Assembly (NCBI GenBank): GCA_964623895.1
Contig: CAZUWA010000020.1
Span: 1 to 27,648, forward strand
Direction: 5' to 3'
Length of the DNA stretch: 27,648 nt
From: UBA11512 sp964623895
GTDB taxonomy: Bacteria > Bacillota > Clostridia > Oscillospirales > CAG-272
Both the position numbers and the translations under genes were made by a program. This document shows, in pieces, positions 6,755-13,839 of this stretch. The notes under the pieces are model-generated. The model was not told the DNA's origin and searched no databases. It saw only the letters and a list, made by a program, of their open reading frames with translations. How positions within the stretch are numbered: the stretch's first letter is position 1; each line of letters starts with the position of its first letter.

Positions 6755-9204
6755 GGCTCATTCGTTGTTATATCGCAGGTTTTGGCACATTCGTTGACAA
6801 AGAGATCACTTTTGATCAAACTCTGCATGCTATTTATGAAAAAAACGGATTTGGAAAAACCACCCTTGCAAACTTTATTGCTGCCATGCTCTACGGTATG
6901 CCGACTGCACGCGCTGGATGTAAAAATATCCGTGAGCAATACAATCCTTGGAGCGGTGCAAAATACGGGGGGACGTTGGTGTTCTCGGCGGCAGACGAGG
7001 TTTACCGCATTGAACGCACCTTTGATACAAAATCAGAAAAAAAGGACAAGCTAAAAGTCAGCTGTGAAAGCAGAAACAATTTTGACCTTGCGCTTGACAG
7101 CAAAACGCCGGGAGAATATTTTTTAGGTATCAGCAAGGAGATCTTTTATCGAACCGTTTTTTACAGCGAGATACCCGAAAAAAGTAAAAAATCCGACCTA
7201 ATCGACCGTGTCACCGCAACATTGTCCGGTAGCGAAGATTCGGATAGATATCAAAAAGCCATCGAACTCCTCAATACGCAAAGAAAACGATATAAATTAG
7301 ACAGAGGAACGGGTGGCTATCTTGATAACATCAAGGATGAACTCTTTAAAAAAGAAGAAACATTCAAAGCGTCCGTTGAAGCAGAAACACAGATCGAGAA
7401 GCTGAAAATAACGCGCCAAAGTTTGAAGACTGAAAAAGAGGATCTCGATAGAAAGATCACCTATGCAAGACAGTTGCGTATTTACACCAAACTTGAAGAA
7501 GATAGGAAGTCGGCATATGAGGAGCAACTCAAACGATCCCCTGCGCTCCCAAGCGAAACGCAGTTAGAACAACTAAAAAAACTTGCCGAAAACGCATCCG
7601 CTTGCATATCTGGAAATTATCAGCTTTCACCAGAGGAAGCTAAAGAACTTGCCGCATTGACACCGCTCTTTTCAAATCCGGATACTGAAACTAAGCTCAC
7701 CGATGTTGGAAAAAAGATTATAGAAATCAATACACAAAAAGAAGCGTTAAAGGAATTAAAAGATCCGAGAACAGAGATGTTTTATAACTATGCGACCACA
7801 CATACAGACAAAGACTTCGAACTCTTGGAGCCGGCATATTTTGCATACTCGTCTGCTTCTGAAAAACGGGATCCCTTAGAACAGTCCTCTGAAAAAACAC
7901 CGCTCCCCCCTTTGGTAATGCTTATTTCGGGTTGCATTGGTACCATTTTCGGCAGCATATTTTTGACAGCAAATGCAATTCTCGGCATTTTTTTGATCAC
8001 ATTCGGACTTTTGACCGCAGCGATCGCCATCTCCCTATTTTTACGAAAAAAAACAAAATTCGCGGAATCATCAACATCCGATCGAGAATACAGAGAATGT
8101 CGCAAAAAACTATGCTCTCTGCTTGACCGCCTCGGCTGTCCTCCGGGTACGCCTGAAGAACGTTACCACCGTTTGATGTCGAACAGAAACGAATATCTGC
8201 ACATTTTGAAAGAATATCAAAACTATCAGGACGCTGTTTCTAAGAAAAATGAGAAGATTGCTTCTTCCAAAATGGAGATCACCGATTTCTTCTCGCTCTT
8301 CTCTATTTCAGAGGATTTGCCACACGAGAAGGCGCTGGAAACCGTTAAAAAATTACAAAAGCGATATGATTTTCTTGCGAAAAAAAATGAGGAACTGAAC
8401 AACACTTTTAAGGAGCAAACCAAACGGCATCAACAGGCAATGGTTGACTTTTTAAAGGAAGCCGGGAAGTTTTCTTTTGATCACGATGTTACAGACGTTA
8501 ACGATATTTTGGACGAGTTCATCAATGCCCGTAATGAGGTCGAAAACAGTAAACGGCAATGGAAAGATGCGCAGAAGAAAACTGCTGAATTTCGTATAAA
8601 TGAAGCACTGACACAAGAGTCGGAAATATCGGATATTGAAGATGCATGCGAACATGTTAAAGAACTTGAAAAACAGATCGAAAAAATCGATAAAGAGCTG
8701 AATGCTCACGCAATAATTGCAGACAAGCGTGAAACACTTGAAAAAGAAATTGCTGATCTTTCCGAACACCTCAATGATTATAACACACAATATGGGTTGC
8801 TTGTCAAAACAAAGGCGCTTCTTGAAAGAGCCAACAACACCCTGAAAGCAGAGATCGCAAGCCCGTTGCACAGTGCTTACCGCAAATACGCTGACCAAGT
8901 TGATTCTTCTTTGTCAAAAGCCCTGAAGGTCGACCTTTCTTCCCTGTCCCTCTTCTATGAACGTGATGGAGAATACCGTTCGATCGAGCATTTCAGCGCC
9001 GGACAGCGCGCGATCTCAGACATTTGTCTAAGGTGTGCATTGATTGATCTGATCTATGAAAAGGAAAAGCCCTGCATCATCCTCGACGATCCTTTCGTTC
9101 ATTTGGACGGCAACAATTTAAAGAATGCATTACTGGCACTGAAAACACTTTCCAAAGATCTGCAAATCATTTATTTAACCTGCCATGAAAGCCGAATGGT
9201 ATAA
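6751..9204 (+). CDS. Rad50/SbcC/YhaN-like ATPase with internal membrane hairpin
   Basis: An SMC/Rad50-type ABC ATPase, 817 residues. The Walker A motif NGFGKTTL sits near residue 32. Two coiled-coil arms (about 175-260 and 500-700) flank a hydrophobic double segment at about 387-436, which looks like a membrane hairpin where Rad50 proteins carry a zinc hook. The ABC signature FSAGQRAISD and Walker B CIILDDPFVHLD lie in the last 90 residues. No CxxC hook was seen. B. subtilis YhaN is of this kind. It overlaps the nuclease gene by 4 bases (ATGA). Its presumed role is tethering or processing DNA ends with that nuclease. Confidence 0.85.
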   Translation: MRLIRCYIAGFGTFVDKEITFDQTLHAIYEKNGFGKTTLANFIAAMLYGMPTARAGCKNIREQYNPWSGAKYGGTLVFSAADEVYRIERTFDTKSEKKDKLKVSCESRNNFDLALDSKTPGEYFLGISKEIFYRTVFYSEIPEKSKKSDLIDRVTATLSGSEDSDRYQKAIELLNTQRKRYKLDRGTGGYLDNIKDELFKKEETFKASVEAETQIEKLKITRQSLKTEKEDLDRKITYARQLRIYTKLEEDRKSAYEEQLKRSPALPSETQLEQLKKLAENASACISGNYQLSPEEAKELAALTPLFSNPDTETKLTDVGKKIIEINTQKEALKELKDPRTEMFYNYATTHTDKDFELLEPAYFAYSSASEKRDPLEQSSEKTPLPPLVMLISGCIGTIFGSIFLTANAILGIFLITFGLLTAAIAISLFLRKKTKFAESSTSDREYRECRKKLCSLLDRLGCPPGTPEERYHRLMSNRNEYLHILKEYQNYQDAVSKKNEKIASSKMEITDFFSLFSISEDLPHEKALETVKKLQKRYDFLAKKNEELNNTFKEQTKRHQQAMVDFLKEAGKFSFDHDVTDVNDILDEFINARNEVENSKRQWKDAQKKTAEFRINEALTQESEISDIEDACEHVKELEKQIEKIDKELNAHAIIADKRETLEKEIADLSEHLNDYNTQYGLLVKTKALLERANNTLKAEIASPLHSAYRKYADQVDSSLSKALKVDLSSLSLFYERDGEYRSIEHFSAGQRAISDICLRCALIDLIYEKEKPCIILDDPFVHLDGNNLKNALLALKTLSKDLQIIYLTCHESRMV

Positions 9205-9217
9205 AAAAAGTAAACAG

Positions 9218-9266
9218 AAAAATCCGAGATCGTTGCATACTTATCTGCAAAAATCTCGGATTTTTT
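9218..9266. terminator. Bidirectional terminator between convergent genes
   Basis: A 13-bp perfect stem (9218-9230 with 9253-9265) is flanked by A5 on the left and T6 on the right, so it works on both strands: it ends the feo operon on plus and the vanZ-like gene on minus, whose stop codon overlaps it. Confidence 0.9.
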
Positions 9267-9705
9267 AAAGTTTTTTCTTGCTTTTTGCGATTGCTTTTAT
9301 CAAAACGAAAATTCCAAGCACAACAAAAAAGCCAAAAAGAGCACCGGCATAATCGATCCAAATATCCGCTACTTGCGAACCTCGGTCATAAAAAATTTGA
9401 ATCGTTTCATCAGTTACTGCAATCAAGAGAGAGGAGAAAAGCGGAAAAAGGGACAGTTTTTTAAAATATAGGGCAAGTTGCACCCCAAGCAGCGCAAATT
9501 CCGTAAAATGTGCTAACTTGCGTACAAGATGATCAGTGACTTTTCCTTCTCCAACGATCGTTTCCACGGGAGGTTTGATGATTTCCGTAACCTTTTCGCT
9601 AGAGTTTGCCGACGTTTCTGATGTCTTCATAGAATTCGAAAATATAAACAGGACGGTCAATACGATCAGAACGATCTGAAATATCGAAAGTCGCTTTTTT
9701 AGCAT
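9265..9705 (-). CDS. VanZ-family membrane protein
   Basis: A 146-residue membrane protein with four likely helices. It carries the VanZ-family landmarks: an early helix followed by FSNSM, the VRKLAHFTEFALLG motif in the middle, and DETIQIFYDRGSQVADIWIDYAGALFG near the C-terminus. VanZ is linked to teicoplanin resistance in the vanA cluster, but most chromosomal VanZ-like proteins have no proven function. The start follows a near-perfect AAAGGAGGT (9719-9711). It is a single gene with its own promoter, convergent with the feo operon. Confidence 0.88.
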   Translation of the reverse strand: MLKKRLSIFQIVLIVLTVLFIFSNSMKTSETSANSSEKVTEIIKPPVETIVGEGKVTDHLVRKLAHFTEFALLGVQLALYFKKLSLFPLFSSLLIAVTDETIQIFYDRGSQVADIWIDYAGALFGFFVVLGIFVLIKAIAKSKKKL

Positions 9706-9752
9706 TGTTACCTCCTTTTGGATGATAGGGAAAACGGATGATCGTTGAGGTC

Positions 9753-9781
9753 ATTATATCATATTTATTCAATATTTTCAA
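9753..9781 (-). promoter_or_regulatory. Promoter of vanZ-like gene
   Basis: On the minus strand, TTGAAA (9781-9776), 17 bp, TATAAT (9758-9753), about 48 bases before the start codon. Confidence 0.8.
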
Positions 9782-9841
9782 GAGAATTTCGTCGAAATTG
9801 AAAATATTTCCCACAAGTGGCGTTATGTTTTAAATTTTCTC

Positions 9842-9876
9842 TTGCAATGTTGGTAAAAATATGGTATATTACCATA
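9842..9876 (+). promoter_or_regulatory. Promoter of prfC with palindrome over the -10 box
   Basis: TTGCAA (9842-9847), 17 bp, TATATT (9865-9870), with extended -10 TGG. A perfect inverted repeat TATGGTA-TAT-TACCATA (9860-9876) covers the -10 region and could be an operator, although part of it is simply the extended -10. Confidence 0.7.
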
Positions 9877-9911
9877 GTTGAGTTTAAATTTCTATATGAG
9901 GTTTTTAAAAT

Positions 9912-11516
9912 ATGAACTATCAGGAAGAGATCGGCAGAAGACGTACTTTTGCCATCATTTCTCACCCCGACGCAGGTAAAACAACTCTTACCGAAAAATT
10001 TTTACTGTACGGTGGAGCTATTCAATCAGCCGGAACGGTCAAGGGCAAAGCGTCTGACAAGCATGCAGTTTCCGACTGGATGGAACTGGAAAAGCAAAGA
10101 GGTATTTCTGTTACTTCTTCTGTTCTTCAATTTGAATATGAAGGATATTGTATCAACATTCTCGATACCCCCGGTCACCAGGACTTCTCGGAGGACACCT
10201 ACCGTACTTTAATGGCGGCAGACTCTGCGGTCATGGTCATTGACGGCGCAAAGGGCATTGAGCCGCAAACAAGAAAACTATTCAAAGTTTGCGCCATGCG
10301 CGGTATTCCAATCTTTACATTCATTAACAAGATGGACCGCGACTCCAGAGATCCTTTTGATCTCTTGGATGAGTTAGAAAAAGAATTCGGTATCGGCACA
10401 TACCCCATCAACTGGCCGATCGGAAGCGGCATTGGATTTAAAGGTATTTATGATCGCGAAAAACGCTCTATCCTCGCTTTTGATGAATTTCATTCCGGAC
10501 GTAAGAAGATCCGCGGCATCTCCTGCGACATCTCCGATCATGCACAACTTGCAGCCTTGATTGGCGAACAGGAAGCAACCGATCTGATCGATCAGGTGGA
10601 ACTTCTTGATGCCGCCAGTTATGAGTTTGACCTTCAAAAGGTCTCAAACGGCACACTTTCTCCCGTTTTCTTTGGTTCGGCTCTCAACAATTTCGGTGTC
10701 GAACCGTTTCTTGAGTCTTTTCTCAAAATGACGTCCCCACCGCTTGCACATGAAACTTCTATGGAAACGCTCTCCCCTTTCGAAGAGAAGTTTTCTGCGT
10801 TTGTCTTCAAGATCCAAGCAAACATGAACAAGGCGCACCGCGACCGCATCGCTTTCATGCGGATCTGTTCCGGAAAATTTGAAAGGAACAAAGAATATCT
10901 TCATGTCCAGACCGGAAAAGTTGCAAAACTCTCTCAACCGCAACAAATGATGGCACAGGAACGCGAGATTGTTGATACCGCCTATGCCGGTGACATTATC
11001 GGAATTTTTGATCCAGGCGTATTCTCAATCGGAGATACGCTGTGTGATCCGTCAATGAAAGTACGTTTTTCCGGTATTCCGACCTTCGCACCGGAACACT
11101 TTGCTTATGTGGAGCAAGTGGATGCCATGAAGCGCAAGCAGTTTGCCAAGGGAATGAACCAAATTGCTCAAGAAGGTGCGATCCGTATCTTTACCCTGCC
11201 CGACTCCGGATATGAACGCTTGGTCGTCGGCGTAGTAGGTCAACTACAATATGACGTGCTCAAGTTCCGCATGGAGACAGAATATGGCGTCGTATACCGC
11301 AGGCAGGATCTGCCGCACACCTCTATTTATTGGGTAAAAGAAAAGACAAAACCAATTTCCGAACTGCGCCTTGCAGAAGGTACGATGTGGGTCAAGGATT
11401 TCAAAGACCATGATCTGCTCATCTTTCAAAGTGAATGGGCAGTTCGCTGGGCAAAAGAAAAGAACGAGGGTCTTGTACTCGGAGAATATTCAGAAATGAA
11501 CGAGGTAACCGAATAA
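9912..11516 (+). CDS. prfC: Peptide chain release factor 3
   Basis: RF3 is the GTPase that ejects RF1/RF2 from the ribosome after termination. The 534-residue product starts with the RF3-type G domain: P-loop SHPDAGKTT, then TVKGKAS, the effector segment EKQRGISVTSS, DTPGHQDF and NKMD. DSAVMVIDGAKGIEPQT distinguishes it from EF-G or tetracycline-resistance GTPases, which use different sequences there. The C-terminal domain (MWVKDF, FQSEWAVRWA) is also RF3-type. The ribosome site (ATGAGG, about 10 bases before the ATG) is modest. It is a single-gene unit with its own promoter and terminator. Confidence 0.95.
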   Translation: MNYQEEIGRRRTFAIISHPDAGKTTLTEKFLLYGGAIQSAGTVKGKASDKHAVSDWMELEKQRGISVTSSVLQFEYEGYCINILDTPGHQDFSEDTYRTLMAADSAVMVIDGAKGIEPQTRKLFKVCAMRGIPIFTFINKMDRDSRDPFDLLDELEKEFGIGTYPINWPIGSGIGFKGIYDREKRSILAFDEFHSGRKKIRGISCDISDHAQLAALIGEQEATDLIDQVELLDAASYEFDLQKVSNGTLSPVFFGSALNNFGVEPFLESFLKMTSPPLAHETSMETLSPFEEKFSAFVFKIQANMNKAHRDRIAFMRICSGKFERNKEYLHVQTGKVAKLSQPQQMMAQEREIVDTAYAGDIIGIFDPGVFSIGDTLCDPSMKVRFSGIPTFAPEHFAYVEQVDAMKRKQFAKGMNQIAQEGAIRIFTLPDSGYERLVVGVVGQLQYDVLKFRMETEYGVVYRRQDLPHTSIYWVKEKTKPISELRLAEGTMWVKDFKDHDLLIFQSEWAVRWAKEKNEGLVLGEYSEMNEVTE

Positions 11517-11520
11517 TTTT

Positions 11521-11553
11521 AAACTCTGCCGCAAATGTGTGGCAGAGTTTTAT
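11521..11553 (+). terminator. Terminator of prfC
   Basis: A 10-bp stem (AAACTCTGCC at 11521-11530 with GGCAGAGTTT at 11541-11550) leads into TTTTATT, directly after the prfC stop. Confidence 0.88.
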
Positions 11554-11603
11554 TCATTTCAAAAACTTCTTGACCGGCATAGTTATGATGCTACAAAAGG
11601 TCA

Positions 11604-11729
11604 ATGATACGAATACCGACATCCCTGTTGTCAGAACCGGCTACATGGGCACAGAATGACTTTTACTCGATCAACAGTCAAATGGAATTCATTCTTACGG
11701 AAGCAGTAAAGAAAAAAGAACAGCAATAA
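11604..11729 (+). CDS. Tiny ribbon-helix-helix-like protein, possibly a remnant
   Basis: A 41-residue ORF (MIRIPTSLLSEP... ...SINSQMEFILTEAVKKKEQQ). The pattern RIP-x2-LL, then A-x5-SINSQMEFIL-x-EAVKK aligns without gaps to Arc-type ribbon-helix-helix repressors, in which the strand is followed by two helices separated by a turn ending in S-[IV]-N-[SA]. The strand is very short at the N-terminus, a proline sits in the first helix, and AAAGG is only 3 bases from the ATG, so it may be a decayed or N-terminally shortened copy. No promoter or partner toxin is visible. The rest of 11553-11727 holds nothing else recognisable. Confidence 0.4.
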   Translation: MIRIPTSLLSEPATWAQNDFYSINSQMEFILTEAVKKKEQQ

Positions 11730-11789
11730 AAATCGGTATTCCGTCCGACAGGGGCTGTAAAACCTCCCGTTTGAACAGAATACCGATTT
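11728..11789 (-). terminator. Terminator of the parvulin lipoprotein gene
   Basis: On the minus strand a 12-bp perfect stem (11789-11778 with 11741-11730) ends in a T-run (11732-11728). The inner loop is about 36 bases and contains a further CCTCCCGT/ACAGGGG-type complementarity. Confidence 0.8.
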
Positions 11790-11790
11790 A

Positions 11791-13320
11791 TTATTTCAAA
11801 GTATCCGGTTTAATAGTATAATAAAAATCGGTCAACTCGACTATAACATTTTCCGCTGCCTGATCGATATATTCGGTGACTGCCAATTCATCGTATAACA
11901 GCTCTTTGTAGTAATCAAAATCGGTGGGAATGCGATAGATCACATGATAGCCGTATTCCGTTTTCACCGGTTCACTGATCTGCGACATTTCCAGTTTGAA
12001 ATAAGCCTCTTCAAAGGCATCGTCAATTTCATCCTTTTTGAAGTAAACACCGTTTTCGTGATCTTGTCTATCCTCGCCAAATGTCAAAACAGCGCAACTG
12101 AACGAATCTTCCAAAAGTTTTTGCGCGAGAGAAACCAATTCTCCGCTCTTCCCTTCCTGCTGTTCATTATAGGTTGCCAAAACCAGTTCCGCAGCAAAAA
12201 GGGCGGTGTATTCCTTTCCGGTCGGATAGGTTGCTGTAGAAAAATCAAAATCTTCATCATCCGAAACGCCAAAATAAGCAAGTTTTTTCTTGTCTATATA
12301 CTCCGCATACTTGCTGTATGCATCCTCAATTTCCTTTTTGCTGTTCTCGGTAAAACCGTCAGCAGAAAGAAAACTTGCCGCAGCCTTCAAATCTTTTGTC
12401 GCATCATCCGTTGCAGTCAGCGCATCGGTCGTCTCTTTGAAATAAACGATCGCAGGGGAAGCAGCGGTTGCAGAAAGTTGATTTTGAAGGACGGTCACCT
12501 TTTCAGCATAACTTGAAAAACTGCCAATATAAGAAAGCGCATCTTTCTTTGTGTTATATGCAGAGATAAAATCGTTTAATTTTGCCACTGCTTCCTTATT
12601 GGTCGTTTCGGAAGTGAATGTTTTTGAAATCTCAATTGCAGAGGAAAGAAGTTCGCTGAGTGCTTTTGCGAGTTTTTCTGTATTTTCTTCTGTGGAATAG
12701 TTTTTCTTAGTCAAAAGAATGTGAAGCACAGCATTTTGCTCTTCCAAATGCTGTCTGATGAGCTCATCCGAGCGGTCGATGACTTTGTTTTCTTTGTCAT
12801 ACAGATAGTCATACACGCCGCTTTCAATAAAGTAATAATAAAGCATCCATTCTCTGAACACATCTACAGTACAATAATTCTCTGCCAGTGTTTCTTCATA
12901 CTGACTGCCGCCCTGCAATGCGGCATAGTATTTTTGGCTGTCAATGTAACTGTCTACCGACTCGATATCTTCATCGCTAAGCTCAATTCCAAACTCTTTT
13001 GCCAGTTTTTCGATTGCACGCTCCTTCTTTAACTCTGTCAAGACGATCTTGTTGATCTCTTCCTCTGCATTCTCGTCCAATTTGTTATCGTTGCTCTCAA
13101 GATAAGAAGTTAAGCCAATGTTGTAATAATACCTATATTTTTCATAAGTCACAGGTTCGCCGTCGATAGTTAAAACCACAGTTTCATACAATTTTTTTGT
13201 TTCCTCATCAAGCTCGGAAACAGAAGTCTTTTCATCGGTCGTTTTCTTGTTGGATGCGCATCCAACAAGAACGGCAAGTAGCATCAAAATCGCCAAAAAA
13301 GCGCAGATAATTCTTTTCAT
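11791..13320 (-). CDS. Lipoprotein foldase with split parvulin (PpiC/SurA/PrsA-like) domain
   Basis: A 509-residue exported lipoprotein, probably a peptidyl-prolyl isomerase chaperone for secreted proteins. A signal peptide ends in lipobox LVGC (C21). Residues about 45-190 resemble the SurA/PrsA N-terminal helical region (DGEPVTYEKYRYYY). The parvulin domain seems split: its first strand VLHILLTKKNY is at 198-207, and the rest (SFSCAVLTFGED, then GVYFKKDEIDDAFEEAYF and ISEPVKTEYGYHVIYRI) resumes at about 406-463, with a helical Ser/Ala/Thr-rich insert between. The start at 13320 has GAAAGGA upstream; a longer in-frame start at 13395 would bury the signal peptide. Prolyl isomerase activity is uncertain. 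Confidence 0.8.
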   Translation of the reverse strand: MKRIICAFLAILMLLAVLVGCASNKKTTDEKTSVSELDEETKKLYETVVLTIDGEPVTYEKYRYYYNIGLTSYLESNDNKLDENAEEEINKIVLTELKKERAIEKLAKEFGIELSDEDIESVDSYIDSQKYYAALQGGSQYEETLAENYCTVDVFREWMLYYYFIESGVYDYLYDKENKVIDRSDELIRQHLEEQNAVLHILLTKKNYSTEENTEKLAKALSELLSSAIEISKTFTSETTNKEAVAKLNDFISAYNTKKDALSYIGSFSSYAEKVTVLQNQLSATAASPAIVYFKETTDALTATDDATKDLKAAASFLSADGFTENSKKEIEDAYSKYAEYIDKKKLAYFGVSDDEDFDFSTATYPTGKEYTALFAAELVLATYNEQQEGKSGELVSLAQKLLEDSFSCAVLTFGEDRQDHENGVYFKKDEIDDAFEEAYFKLEMSQISEPVKTEYGYHVIYRIPTDFDYYKELLYDELAVTEYIDQAAENVIVELTDFYYTIKPDTLK

Positions 13321-13354
13321 CTTATTTTTTCCTTTCAGGATATATACTTTTGCC

Positions 13355-13383
13355 ATTTTACCAGTTTTCAGATAAAAAGTCAA
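13355..13383 (-). promoter_or_regulatory. Promoter of the parvulin lipoprotein gene
   Basis: On the minus strand, TTGACT (13383-13378), 17 bp, TAAAAT (13360-13355), with TGG before the -10. Confidence 0.75.
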
Positions 13384-13536
13384 TATAAACGGCAAGAATT
13401 CATCTAAAATTCACCAAAAATTGTATCTGCCAAAATAATATGAACCAACAAAGATGAAAAAATTCCTCCCAAAAGATGCTATCGCAGTTATCATAACGCG
13501 CTTTGACAAAGCCTCATGGATAAACAAAAATTTCAC

Positions 13537-13565
13537 TTGACAAATGACAAAAGATGTGATATCAT
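13537..13565 (+). promoter_or_regulatory. Promoter of the T-box/thrS unit
   Basis: TTGACA (13537-13542), 17 bp, TATCAT (13560-13565). It gives a leader of about 265 bases, enough for the T-box. The stretch 13384-13536 upstream shows no other feature. Confidence 0.82.
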
Positions 13566-13571
13566 AATCTC

Positions 13572-13785
13572 AAGTTGTTCATCAACTCTTACAGAATATG
13601 TCCTTTGCATTCCTCGTCAAAGAGAGCGGCGGCAGGTGAGAGCGTCGTACGGTATGCTGTAAAGGGTACCATCTGTTCGTATGATTTTGAATATCCTAAT
13701 GAGTGAAACACTCGGGTGGAACCGTGCGGTAGAATTCGTTCACCTCACCCCGATGAAAAACGTGTCTTTCGTCGGGGTGTTTTTG
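13572..13785 (+). promoter_or_regulatory. T-box riboswitch (threonine)
   Basis: The leader senses uncharged tRNA-Thr and controls termination before thrS. The conserved T-box core GGGTGGAACCGTGCGG is at 13714-13729, preceded by the small hairpin GAGTGAAACACTC. Stem I begins near 13615 with AGAGAG and GGTGAGAG elements. A threonine codon ACC at 13668-13670 is the likely specifier. The terminator stem CACCCCGA/TCGGGGTG (13746-13753 with 13772-13779) ends in T5. The UGGA of the core would pair with a tRNA acceptor end UCCA. Placement of the specifier loop is by eye. Confidence 0.92.
13746..13785 (+). terminator. T-box-controlled terminator before thrS
   Basis: An 8-bp GC-rich stem, extendable by weaker pairs inside, followed by T5 at 13780-13784. 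It is the off state of the thrS T-box. Confidence 0.9.
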
Positions 13786-13839
13786 TGTGGTACCGACAGA
13801 AGACAGAACCAAAGGACCGCACAAAGAAAGGATGAAAAT

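Noticed and set aside
8452..8898. 148-codon open frame on the minus strand inside the Rad50-like gene
   Set aside because: The Phe/Cys-rich translation is the usual mirror of a Lys/Glu-rich coiled coil.
11944..12516. 190-codon plus-strand frame opposite the parvulin lipoprotein gene
   Set aside because: The minus-strand gene has a lipobox, ribosome site, promoter and terminator; the plus frame has none of these.
13681..13839. In-frame upstream start for thrS
   Set aside because: These codons run through the T-box core and terminator; the ATG at 13840 has a ribosome site and gives the family-standard N-terminus.
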